From: Clostridiales bacterium
GTDB taxonomy: Bacteria > Bacillota > Clostridia > Saccharofermentanales > Saccharofermentanaceae
Length of the DNA: 7,934 nt
Direction of reading: 5' to 3'
NCBI GenBank assembly: GCA_017612755.1
Contig: JAGAFH010000046.1
Span: forward strand, 1 to 7,934
Part shown: in pieces, positions 1 through 5,776 of the stretch
Layout of the letters: every line of letters starts with the position of its first letter
How positions within the stretch are numbered: the stretch's first letter is position 1
Translations under genes and position numbers: made by a program
The notes under the pieces: model-generated
Database searches by the model: none
The model's input: only the letters and a program-made list of their open reading frames with translations
Told to the model about the DNA's origin: nothing

Positions 1-132
1 ATTCCGGCAGTCAAAAAGCTGGTGGAGACAAAGAAGACAAAGGCACTGGTCACCGTGACGATCATCCTGGCGGTAGTCTTCTTCGCCGACGTGATCTACG
101 GGTACTTTATTAATTCCGCATTCGTTAAGTAA
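1..132 (+). CDS. C-terminal end of a membrane protein (partial)
   Basis: Frame 1 is open from the left edge to a TAA stop at 130-132 and gives 43 residues. After a short basic stretch (KKLVETKKTK) comes one clear hydrophobic segment of about 22 residues (roughly residues 15-38) and then a short tail ending in FVK. This is the typical look of the last transmembrane helix of a polytopic protein, with the basic residues probably cytoplasmic. The start and most of the gene lie outside the window, so the family cannot be fixed. A PF06541-type putative ABC-transporter permease is one possibility, because an Asp followed by a Tyr in the last helix is reminiscent of it. A YcgR/ArsP-like permease is another and would fit the metal GTPases next door. 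I cannot choose between them. It is followed at once by a hairpin terminator and is convergent with the GTPase operon, so it is not co-transcribed with it. Confidence 0.7.
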   Translation: MPAVKKLVETKKTKALVTVTIILAVVFFADVIYGYFINSAFVK

Positions 133-135
133 TGA

Positions 136-163
136 AAAAGGCTGTCCGCGAAGACAGCCTTTT
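136..163. terminator. Bidirectional intrinsic terminator between convergent genes
   Basis: Bases 136-146 (AAAAGGCTGTC) and 153-163 (GACAGCCTTTT) form a perfect 11-bp stem around a 6-base loop (147-152). On the plus strand the stem ends in TTTT and would terminate the membrane-protein gene, whose stop is at 132. On the minus strand the RNA runs GGCTGTC...GACAGCC followed by five Ts and would terminate the GTPase operon, whose stop codon ends at 171. The symmetric A/T flanks and the position in a 38-base convergent gap make a shared terminator the natural reading. Confidence 0.9.
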
Positions 164-170
164 GTGGTTA

Positions 171-1277
171 TCAGACTCCGAAGAGTTCCTTTACCAGGTC
201 TTTTTTGACATTGGATCCGATGATGCAGAGCTTTCCGGTAACATCCGCTGCTCCTGTCCTGACCTCTGTCTCTCCGGGAACATAGTCGAAGTGGATCCAC
301 TCATTATCCTCACCTGCTACGATACCCTTGGCTCTTAAGATCATACCGTAGGAAGGATCATCCAGCTTCTCGAGGGCCGTCTGTATCTCGTCCTTTGTGA
401 ATGATCTGGATGTCTCGAATCCGATGCTGTCGAATACTTCATCAGCGTGATGGTGATCATGGTCGTGACAGCCGCAGGTGCAGTCAGGTCCGTGATCATG
501 GTCGTGATGATGTTCATGTTCGTGGTCATGATCATGATCTTCGTGGTGGTGATGCTCATGCTCGTGTTCATGGTCATGATCGTGGTCCTCATGGTCGTGA
601 TGGTGCTCGTGCTCGTGGTCATGATCGTGATGGTGATGATGCTCATGTTCTTCAGCCTCCAGAAGGGCTGCTGCCATATCATCAGCCGATACGGGAGACT
701 CGATAGCCTTCAGGATCTGTACTCCGGAAAGAAGTTCCCAGGGTGTGGTGATGATCTGGGAACGGTCGTTGATCTCCCTTATGAGCTCTATTGCCTTATC
801 AAGCTTCTCTTGGGCGATGTTTCCTGTCCTGGAGAGGATGATGGTGCCTGCATGCTTGATCTGGTTTTCGTAGAACTCCTTGAAGTTCTTAAGGTAGATC
901 TTGCACTTGGAGGCATCGATGACGGTAACTGTTCCTGCGATCTCTGTACCTTCGACTCTCTCTACTGCCGCCATAACGTCAGAGAGCTTGCCAACTCCTG
1001 AGGGCTCGATGAGGATACGGTCGGGAGCATACTTGTCGATAACTTCCTTAAGGGCTGTTCCGAAGTCTCCTACCAGGGAGCAGCAGATACAGCCGGAGTT
1101 CATCTCGGTGATGTTGATGCCGGATTCCTTGAGGAAACCGCCGTCGATACCGATCTGGCCGAACTCGTTCTCGATGAGGACAAGTTTCTGTCCGTTATAT
1201 CCGTCAGAGATCAGCTTTTTGATGAGAGTGGTCTTGCCGGCTCCCAGAAAGCCTGAAAAAATGTCAACCTTTGTCAT
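171..1277 (-). CDS. CobW-like G3E GTPase with His-rich metal-binding region
   Basis: This 368-residue protein belongs to the G3E P-loop GTPases (CobW/YjiA/ZNG1 type), which deliver or insert metals, often zinc. The Walker A motif GFLGAGKT is at residues 9-16, the family's metal-binding CxCC motif (CICC) at 63-66, and the EPSG switch-like motif at 91-94. The usual NKxD guanine-specificity motif is replaced by SRTG (149-152). Residues 211-277 are almost only His, Asp and Glu (36 His), with a CTCGC cluster at 266-270. This is far longer than the short His stretch usual in the family. A CobW C-terminal domain follows (about 281-368). The ATG at 1277 has AGAAGG 8 bases upstream. It lies 25 bases downstream of another GTPase gene, so the two are probably co-transcribed. 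Family membership is near certain. Zinc as substrate is inferred, and nickel or cobalt is possible. Confidence 0.93.
   Translation of the reverse strand: MTKVDIFSGFLGAGKTTLIKKLISDGYNGQKLVLIENEFGQIGIDGGFLKESGINITEMNSGCICCSLVGDFGTALKEVIDKYAPDRILIEPSGVGKLSDVMAAVERVEGTEIAGTVTVIDASKCKIYLKNFKEFYENQIKHAGTIILSRTGNIAQEKLDKAIELIREINDRSQIITTPWELLSGVQILKAIESPVSADDMAAALLEAEEHEHHHHHDHDHEHEHHHDHEDHDHDHEHEHEHHHHEDHDHDHEHEHHHDHDHGPDCTCGCHDHDHHHADEVFDSIGFETSRSFTKDEIQTALEKLDDPSYGMILRAKGIVAGEDNEWIHFDYVPGETEVRTGAADVTGKLCIIGSNVKKDLVKELFGV
447..647 (-). repeat. Low-complexity His/Asp/Glu codon tract inside the CobW-like gene
   Basis: On the minus strand this stretch is an irregular run of CAT/CAC, GAT/GAC and GAG/GAA codons for residues 211-277 of the GTPase. 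The plus strand therefore shows repeated ATGATC, GTGGTC and similar words. The reading frame is intact throughout. The repeat units are short and impure, which makes it a likely site of length variation between strains. Plus-strand open frames across it are by-products of the repetitive composition. Confidence 0.85.
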
Positions 1278-1302
1278 GTATATTACCTTCTTTCAATTAT
1301 TA

Positions 1303-2250
1303 TCAGCTGAAGTAGATTATCTCGTTCTCAGGTGCGCTGGTGATGGAATAATCCTTGACCGTGAGACAGGGGACTGCGACTTTCTGTCCGTTCTGCTTGT
1401 CCTCGAAGTATCTGATCATGCCCGTTACCTTAAGCCACTGGCCTGCCGGGAATCCGGAGCCGTACTCGTGGAAGCACAGGAGATTGATCTGGCCGATATC
1501 ATCTGCGCAGCAGGTGTAGGCTCTCCTTTGCAGGGCAAAAGCCCTTCCCCTGAATTCCCTGAAGACCATAGCCCGGCCGATAAGGGTCACGTTCTTGCCG
1601 TTATATCTTTCCACATTGTCCAGGGCATCTGTATAGAAAAGGCCGAAGTCATCCGCATCTATGACGCAGGGATCCTGCTTAAGATCGTAGGGGAGATGTT
1701 CTCCGATATCGATCATCTCGTTGTCCTTCCCCAGGAATGTGATATTCATGGCGGGGTTAAGGGACTTGACCGAGCCTCTGAGCTTGGGGATGTTGTTTAC
1801 TTCGGGATCGACCCTGTTAAAGATCACATTGTCGCAGTAGCGGTAGTAGTCAGCAAAGATGGTCTGCATATTCCTGTAGTACTCGGAATATGTGGAGGCA
1901 TCGACTATTACGAGAGCTGCGGCCAGAGCCCATCTTTTGGGCACGTCAACTTTTTCGAAGAATTCTGCGGGGGAGACGGATCCGTTCCACTCCATGAAGA
2001 TGATATCCGGCTTGAAGCGCTTCTCCAGATCGAACATCAGCTCTTTGTCCACTTCTTCGGTCTCTACCTGGACAACTTTCACATCTACACCGGGATAGTC
2101 CTCCTTGCAGATCTCTTCTTCTCCTTCTTCAGTGGAGAGGATGACTATATTCTTGTCCCGGAAGTTGTCTTCTTCAAGCCACGACTTGATAAAGGACGTT
2201 TTTCCGCTGTCCAGAAATCCCGTAAAGAAATAAACCAAGCAGTCTTTCAT
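1303..2250 (-). CDS. G3E-type GTPase fused to a YcgQ/TIGR03943-like C-terminal domain
   Basis: This 315-residue protein has two parts. Residues 1 to about 190 form a P-loop GTPase domain of the CobW/HypB/UreG class. The Walker A motif GFLDSGKT is at 11-18, a hydrophobic strand leads to MEWNG (86-90) where relatives have ExxG, and NRVD (145-148) is a recognisable guanine-specificity motif. The CxCC metal motif of CobW proteins is absent. Residues about 205-315 resemble the C-terminal domain of the TIGR03943/YcgQ proteins, with a G-x-V-x-x-x-G strand (218-225), an Arg-rich strand leading to CCADD (247-251), and a WLKVTG strand (272-277). YcgQ proteins normally work with a YcgR-type permease. 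The ATG at 2250 has AGAGGT just upstream. It is the first gene of the minus-strand operon, 25 bases ahead of the His-rich GTPase. A metal-homeostasis role is inferred from both domains and from the partner. Confidence 0.85.
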   Translation of the reverse strand: MKDCLVYFFTGFLDSGKTSFIKSWLEEDNFRDKNIVILSTEEGEEEICKEDYPGVDVKVVQVETEEVDKELMFDLEKRFKPDIIFMEWNGSVSPAEFFEKVDVPKRWALAAALVIVDASTYSEYYRNMQTIFADYYRYCDNVIFNRVDPEVNNIPKLRGSVKSLNPAMNITFLGKDNEMIDIGEHLPYDLKQDPCVIDADDFGLFYTDALDNVERYNGKNVTLIGRAMVFREFRGRAFALQRRAYTCCADDIGQINLLCFHEYGSGFPAGQWLKVTGMIRYFEDKQNGQKVAVPCLTVKDYSITSAPENEIIYFS

Positions 2251-2353
2251 AAAAATACCTCTTTTCGTTCCAATTCCATATTTTCTTATTTAAAGAAAAG
2301 AAATTCAAGCATCAAAGTGTATGAAAATTTTTGTTCGTGGTACAATAAACCCT
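2251..2353. promoter_or_regulatory. Divergent regulatory region between the GTPase operon and the PAP2 operon
   Basis: This 103-base, very AT-rich gap separates two divergent start codons. It contains a perfect 7-5-7 inverted repeat, TTTTCTT (2281-2287) and AAGAAAA (2293-2299), a plausible protein-binding dyad. It does not match the TCGTAAT-N-ATTACGA core of known Firmicute Zur boxes. On the minus strand only weak sigma-A candidates are visible (for example TTGAAT, 17 bases, GAAAAT), so the GTPase promoter cannot be placed firmly. The plus-strand promoter is listed separately. Confidence 0.45.
2338..2346 (+). promoter_or_regulatory. Extended -10 promoter of the PAP2-DusB operon
   Basis: TGGTACAAT at 2338-2346 is an extended -10 element (TG-N-TACAAT). 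There is no good -35 hexamer 17 bases upstream, which extended -10 promoters tolerate. The expected start of transcription, 7-8 bases downstream, falls on about 2353-2354, where the ATG of the PAP2 gene lies. The same TGnTACAAT form recurs in front of the CbiG-like gene at 5792-5800. Confidence 0.5.
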
Positions 2354-2989
2354 ATGAAAAGAATAATAATAGAACAGGGACAGCAGCTTAAACAGCAGGC
2401 CATAGAGCAGAGCCAGCAACTGACCATGCAGGCTATGAACGAAGCCGACAAGCAGGTCGGCCGTTTCTGTAAGTTTGAACTGCGCAACCTGGAAAGGCTT
2501 CATGACGCCATATATTCCCCTGCCATGGATAAGATCATGGTAACGATCACCTGTACCGGAAATCTGGGGCTTATCTGGATCTTAATGGCCTTTGTCCTTC
2601 TGGCTTCCGACACGAAGAAACAGTACGGGTATACCATGCTCATCGCCCTTCTTCTGTGCATAACCATAGGAAACCTGATAATCAAGAATATCGCCAAGCG
2701 TAACAGGCCCTTTTTCCACAAGAACTATAAGCTTCTCATAAAGCAGCCCTGGGATTATTCTTTCCCTTCCGGACATACCCTCAGTTCCTTTGCTGCGGCT
2801 ACTGTCCTTTTGTATCTCAATGAGAATGTAGGGATCCTTGCTATCGGATATGCCTGCCTTATAGCGCTTTCCAGACTTTACCTGAGAGTTCATTTCTTTA
2901 CGGACGTCTTTTTTTCCATGTTCCTGGGGACCGGCCTGGGAATATTATCCATTAAGCTTTTTGAGACCCACGCCTTCGGCCTTTTATGA
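2354..2989 (+). CDS. PAP2-family membrane phosphatase
   Basis: The product (211 residues from the ATG at 2354) carries all three PAP2 phosphatase signatures in order. These are K-x6-RP (K111 to P119), PSGH (138-141) and SR-x5-H-x3-D (S173, R174, H180, D184). The two His residues and Arg174 are the known catalytic groups of the family. Hydrophobic segments at about 61-84, 92-110, 143-157, 159-176 and 183-202 make it an integral membrane enzyme. Such proteins dephosphorylate lipid pyrophosphates, for example undecaprenyl pyrophosphate (BcrC type) or phosphatidylglycerol phosphate. The exact substrate cannot be read from sequence. The first 45 residues are Gln-rich and polar, an unusual soluble extension. 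An in-frame ATG at 2321 lies upstream of the -10 element and is unlikely to be used. No Shine-Dalgarno precedes either ATG. The gene overlaps the next one by four bases (ATGA). Confidence 0.88.
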   Translation: MKRIIIEQGQQLKQQAIEQSQQLTMQAMNEADKQVGRFCKFELRNLERLHDAIYSPAMDKIMVTITCTGNLGLIWILMAFVLLASDTKKQYGYTMLIALLLCITIGNLIIKNIAKRNRPFFHKNYKLLIKQPWDYSFPSGHTLSSFAAATVLLYLNENVGILAIGYACLIALSRLYLRVHFFTDVFFSMFLGTGLGILSIKLFETHAFGLL

Positions 2990-3984
2990 GAAAGATCGGA
3001 AACATCTCATTTGACCATATTCCTTTATGCCTTTCTCCCATGGCCGGATTCAGCTCGGTCACTTTCCGCGGCATCTGCCATGAGATGGGGGCTGACTATT
3101 CTCCAACTGAGCTTGTAAGCGCCAGATCCATTGTCTATAACGGACTGGGGAAGAGCTTCCGGTATATGGAGATCGACCCGGAGAGTGAAGGACTTACCTG
3201 TATACAGCTCTTCGGAAACGATCCGGATGATTTTACGGAAGCGGTAAAGCAGATCTCAAATGATGATCTTCTTTCAAAGGTGGATATCATAGACATAAAT
3301 ATGGGATGCCCTGTCCCCAAGGTAGTAAAAACAGGGGCGGGAAGCGCCCTGCTGAACGATGTGGCCCTGGCGGGGAAGATAGTCTCCGCCACTGTGAAAG
3401 CGGCTTCGGAATATGGCAAACCCGTTACGGTCAAGACCAGGATAGGCTGGGATGACCGCCATATGAACGGAAAAGACCTGGTAACGGAAGTGTGCGAAAA
3501 AGGGGCAGCCGCTGTCTGCGTCCACGGCAGGACCAGGGCGGCCATGTACGGCGGAGAGGCCGATATCGAGGAGATCGCCCGCATAAGGGAGGCGGTGCCT
3601 GACACCTTCTTTTTTGCCAACGGGGATATAAAGGACGGAAAGAGCGCCTTAAGGGCTCTGGAGATCACTAAGGCAGACGGTCTTATGATCGGAAGGGGCG
3701 CTGTAGGAGATCCCTGGGTGTTCAGGCGGATAAGGCAGGAGATGAACGGTAACGAATTTGTAATGCCTTCTGTAGGGGACAGGTGTGATATGCTCTTAAG
3801 AGAACTTGAGGGTACGGCTTCCCGGATAGGCGAGGTTACTGCCGTCAAGGAGATGAGGAGCGTGATGCCCCATTACATCAAAGGACTTCGCGGATCGGCG
3901 AAGGTCAAGGTGGAGCTTTGCAGGGCATCGACTGTCTCGGAAGTAAGGGGAATCTTGGAGAGATGTCGTACGGATTTGATATAG
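2986..3984 (+). CDS. dusB: tRNA-dihydrouridine synthase, DusB type
   Basis: This 332-residue protein is a flavin-dependent tRNA-dihydrouridine synthase, which reduces specific uridines in the tRNA D-loop using FMN and NAD(P)H. Family motifs are plain. PMAG (18-21) sits at the start of the barrel. NMGCPVPKV (105-113) contains the catalytic Cys108. KTRIGW (150-155), VHGRTR (179-184), ANGDI (211-215) and GRGA (236-239) form the FMN and phosphate-binding loops. The short C-terminal part (about 260-332) is the helical tRNA-binding domain. The length matches DusB-type enzymes. The ATG at 2986 overlaps the stop of the PAP2 gene as ATGA, which suggests translational coupling. The 3' end overlaps the start of the following membrane-protein gene by 22 bases. 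The exact uridine target cannot be deduced. Confidence 0.93.
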   Translation: MRKIGNISFDHIPLCLSPMAGFSSVTFRGICHEMGADYSPTELVSARSIVYNGLGKSFRYMEIDPESEGLTCIQLFGNDPDDFTEAVKQISNDDLLSKVDIIDINMGCPVPKVVKTGAGSALLNDVALAGKIVSATVKAASEYGKPVTVKTRIGWDDRHMNGKDLVTEVCEKGAAAVCVHGRTRAAMYGGEADIEEIARIREAVPDTFFFANGDIKDGKSALRALEITKADGLMIGRGAVGDPWVFRRIRQEMNGNEFVMPSVGDRCDMLLRELEGTASRIGEVTAVKEMRSVMPHYIKGLRGSAKVKVELCRASTVSEVRGILERCRTDLI

Positions 3985-4592
3985 CAGGCAGTATTTCCAT
4001 ATTGATACTTGCCGTTGCAGGTCTTGTGATCTGCTTTTCGGGATACAGGTTTTTCAGGCTGAGCATAACCCTTCTGGGGGGAGCTCTCGGTTTTTTTGCG
4101 GGAAAGTTTGTCTTTGAACACTTTGCCCTGGTGGTGGGACTGGAAGGAAACGACGTGGCCCGGTGGGTCACCATAGGGATCTTCGCTGTCGCCTTCGGAG
4201 GGGCTGCCTTCGCACTCTACCTCAAGGCGATCGTTGCCATTGCCACCATCGGAGTGGGATTCTGGTTCTCATCTTCCTACAATGCCCAGGATGCCAAAGG
4301 CATTGCCATATCATGGCTGATAGGACTCGGTATAGGCCTGGCTGTGGGCCTTACGGTCTATTATGTCCAGAAGTGGGCGATCATAATAACTACTGCAGCA
4401 GCGGGGGCAAAGATCTTTGCATCCCAGATCGTACCTCTTATAATCACTTTCGAGCCTGTACAGCAGGTATTTACCTGGCTGGGGGATCTGATCTTCCCGG
4501 ATCAGAACGTGGCAGTCTTCGTTATGGCGTCGGGTCTTATCGTAGTTGTCCTGATGACTGCGGGAATAGTAGTTCAGGCAAAAAAAGATTGA
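3963..4592 (+). CDS. Polytopic membrane protein, DUF4203-like
   Basis: The product (209 residues from the ATG at 3963) is almost entirely hydrophobic, with about seven membrane segments near residues 9-25, 32-50, 67-86, 88-104, 115-134, 136-155 and 185-204. It ends in a short basic tail (QAKKD). The early pattern of a Gly-Tyr-Arg-Phe turn followed by a Gly-rich helix (residues 27-47) resembles DUF4203/TMEM198-type proteins, whose function is poorly known. The start at 3963 is preferred over an in-frame ATG at 3918 because TAAGGGG and GGAG lie just before it and because the earlier start would add a polar leader inside dusB. It overlaps dusB by 22 bases, so it should be the third gene of the PAP2-DusB operon. 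No catalytic motif is seen, and a transport or stress role would be a guess. Confidence 0.75.
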   Translation: MSYGFDIAGSISILILAVAGLVICFSGYRFFRLSITLLGGALGFFAGKFVFEHFALVVGLEGNDVARWVTIGIFAVAFGGAAFALYLKAIVAIATIGVGFWFSSSYNAQDAKGIAISWLIGLGIGLAVGLTVYYVQKWAIIITTAAAGAKIFASQIVPLIITFEPVQQVFTWLGDLIFPDQNVAVFVMASGLIVVVLMTAGIVVQAKKD

Positions 4593-4616
4593 TGACCATC
4601 AAATCTAATTTAGCGG

Positions 4617-4645
4617 TTGAAAATAGGGAAAGTACTAATTATAAT
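4617..4645 (+). promoter_or_regulatory. Near-consensus sigma-A promoter in the convergent gap
   Basis: TTGAAA (4617-4622) and TATAAT (4640-4645) are separated by exactly 17 bases. That is five of six -35 bases and a perfect -10, the best-matched promoter in the window. It begins 24 bases after the stop of the upstream operon. It points to about base 4652 as the transcription start, although no protein gene lies downstream on this strand. Confidence 0.7.
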
Positions 4646-4651
4646 AAGGGT

Positions 4652-4757
4652 ACATAGAACTACGGTTCTATCTGAATTAAGTCAATTTTCTATATCTATC
4701 CCTTATTCCATGTTGAGGGCATCCGGATTGAAGTCCATTCCGGATGCTTTCAATATT
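4652..4757 (+). ncRNA. Candidate small RNA between convergent genes
   Basis: The promoter at 4617-4645 should start an RNA near 4652. The RNA would open with a 7-bp hairpin, ATAGAAC (4654-4660) and GTTCTAT (4665-4671), closed by the tetraloop TACG in a C-G frame. C(UACG)G is a known exceptionally stable loop that often protects RNA 5' ends. An AU-rich single-stranded part follows (4672-4718), and then the terminator-like stem-loop at 4719-4747. No open frame with a ribosome site is present. The RNA would be about 105 nt and end about 15 bases before the convergent dehydrogenase gene. Function and homologues are unknown. It could instead be only the 3' untranslated region of the upstream operon. 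Confidence 0.45.
4719..4757 (+). terminator. Stem-loop with T-rich tail ending the upstream operon and candidate small RNA
   Basis: GCATCCGGA (4719-4727) and TCCGGATGC (4739-4747) form a perfect 9-bp, GC-rich stem with an 11-base loop. TTTCAATATTTT follows (4748-4759), T-rich but interrupted, so termination may be partial. On the minus strand the stem is followed by CCCTCAAC, so it is directional for the plus strand. It is the only plausible plus-strand terminator after the stop at 4592. Confidence 0.6.
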
Positions 4758-4771
4758 TTAGGGATATTTTT

Positions 4772-5719
4772 TCAGTTGACCCGGTTTATGGGAGAACCCT
4801 TGAGATAAGCTTCGATATTATCCGCTGCAGCCTTTATGAGCCTTTCCCTGGTCTCCTTTGGAGCCCAGGCTATATGGGGCGTCAGGATACAGTTGGGAGC
4901 ATCAAGGAAAGGATCGTCAGCTTTCATGGGTTCGACACTCAGCACATCGGCAGCATAACCCTTGAGCTTTCCGGACTTAAGGGCTGAAACGACGCTTTGG
5001 GGATCTACCAGGGGGCCTCTGGCTGCATTTATAAGGAAAGTCCCTTCTTTCATAAGTCCCAGGGTCTCTTCGTTTATCAGTTCCTTTGTCTCGGAAGTGA
5101 GGGGAGCGTGAAGGGTCACCAGATCTGCCAGGGGAAGGGCCTCCCTTAAGGTCATGAATTCCACTTCGCTGTTTTCCCTCATGGTGTGGGGTACTGCGAT
5201 GACCCTCATGCCGAGATCTTTCAGGATCCGGGCGACCCTCTGGCCGATCTTTCCGTAGCCCACTACTACAGCTGTCTTGTTCCAAAGCTCCGTAAGGGGC
5301 TTTTTCCAGTAACAGAACTGGGGAGCTCTCACCCAGTCCCCGTTCTTAACGGATTCATTGTGAAGCCCTACCAGGTTTGTGTGTTCCAGGATAAGGGCGA
5401 TCGTCATCTGGGCCGTGGCGAAAGTACTGTATTCAGGTACGTTCGTTACTACGATGCCCCTTTCGGTGCAGGCCTCCAGGTCGATAACGTTAAAGCCTGT
5501 GGCCAGAACGCCTATATACTTAAGGTCAGGGAGCTGCTCTATGACCTTTCTGTCAAAGACAGTCTTGTTGGTGATGCAGATCTCACTGCCCTTTGCCCTT
5601 TCCACCAGGGTTTCGGGAGGCGTAACATCATAGACGTTCAGTTCTCCGAACTTCCCGATTTCATCCCAGGACAGGTCTCCCGGATTAGCTGCCATAGCGT
5701 CAAGTATTGTTATCTTCAT
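4772..5719 (-). CDS. D-2-hydroxyacid dehydrogenase (hydroxypyruvate/glycerate type)
   Basis: This 315-residue protein belongs to the NAD(P)-dependent D-isomer 2-hydroxyacid dehydrogenases, which interconvert 2-keto acids and D-2-hydroxyacids (for example hydroxypyruvate and D-glycerate). The Rossmann motif GYGKIG is at 154-159. The three catalytic residues are seen: Arg234 (in NAARGP), Glu263 (in VLSVEP) and His282 (in TPHIAW). Residues 1 to about 100 form the first part of the substrate domain. The second strand of the Rossmann fold ends in VPHT, without the acidic residue that binds the NAD ribose, so NADPH use is possible. The start at 5719 is chosen because GGAGG lies five bases upstream and the family's N-terminal strand (KITILD) begins there. 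An ATG at 5776 would start upstream of the predicted promoter's -10. The gene is transcribed alone, convergent with the upstream operon. The physiological substrate is not determined. Confidence 0.9.
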   Translation of the reverse strand: MKITILDAMAANPGDLSWDEIGKFGELNVYDVTPPETLVERAKGSEICITNKTVFDRKVIEQLPDLKYIGVLATGFNVIDLEACTERGIVVTNVPEYSTFATAQMTIALILEHTNLVGLHNESVKNGDWVRAPQFCYWKKPLTELWNKTAVVVGYGKIGQRVARILKDLGMRVIAVPHTMRENSEVEFMTLREALPLADLVTLHAPLTSETKELINEETLGLMKEGTFLINAARGPLVDPQSVVSALKSGKLKGYAADVLSVEPMKADDPFLDAPNCILTPHIAWAPKETRERLIKAAADNIEAYLKGSPINRVN

Positions 5720-5747
5720 ATGTGCCTCCGCGTTGTGATCTGAGAAA

Positions 5748-5776
5748 ATCATATTTCCTGACGAAAAAATAGTCAA
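5748..5776 (-). promoter_or_regulatory. Sigma-A promoter of the dehydrogenase gene
   Basis: Read on the minus strand, TTGACT (5776-5771) and TATGAT (5753-5748) are separated by 17 bases. Each hexamer matches five of six consensus positions. Transcription should start near 5741, giving a 5' leader of about 21 bases that includes the GGAGG ribosome site. The position rules out the longer in-frame start at 5776. Confidence 0.75.

Noticed and set aside
447..647. Repeated short words suggesting a CRISPR array or tandem repeat
   Set aside because: There are no constant repeats with unique spacers. The pattern is imperfect codon repetition within an intact reading frame.
447..1001. A plus-strand Val/Met-rich hydrophobic frame that looks like a membrane protein
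   Set aside because: It is the complement of the CAT/GAT-rich His tract, which automatically reads as Met, Ile and Val on the other strand.
2281..2299. The dyad as a Zur operator
   Set aside because: It lacks the TCGTAAT-N-ATTACGA core of known Firmicute Zur boxes. Kept only as an unassigned dyad.
2321..2353. Earlier in-frame start for the PAP2 gene
   Set aside because: The extra 11 codons span the -10 element and have no ribosome site, so they are probably not transcribed.
901..2391. A 496-codon plus-strand open frame across both GTPase genes
   Set aside because: It is antisense to two genes with clear family motifs, has no ribosome site and no recognisable domain. It reflects the codon bias of the real minus-strand genes.
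3135..3848. A 237-codon minus-strand open frame inside dusB
   Set aside because: It is fully antisense to a gene with strong catalytic motifs and has no ribosome site or family features.
4643..4707. AATAAGGG (4643-4650) pairing with CCCTTATT (4700-4707) as a closing stem of the small RNA
   Set aside because: The left arm overlaps the -10 and lies upstream of the predicted start, so it should not be in the RNA.
4617..4808. A 63-codon plus-strand frame in the convergent gap
   Set aside because: It starts within the -35 hexamer of the promoter, has no ribosome site and runs through the terminator into the opposite gene.
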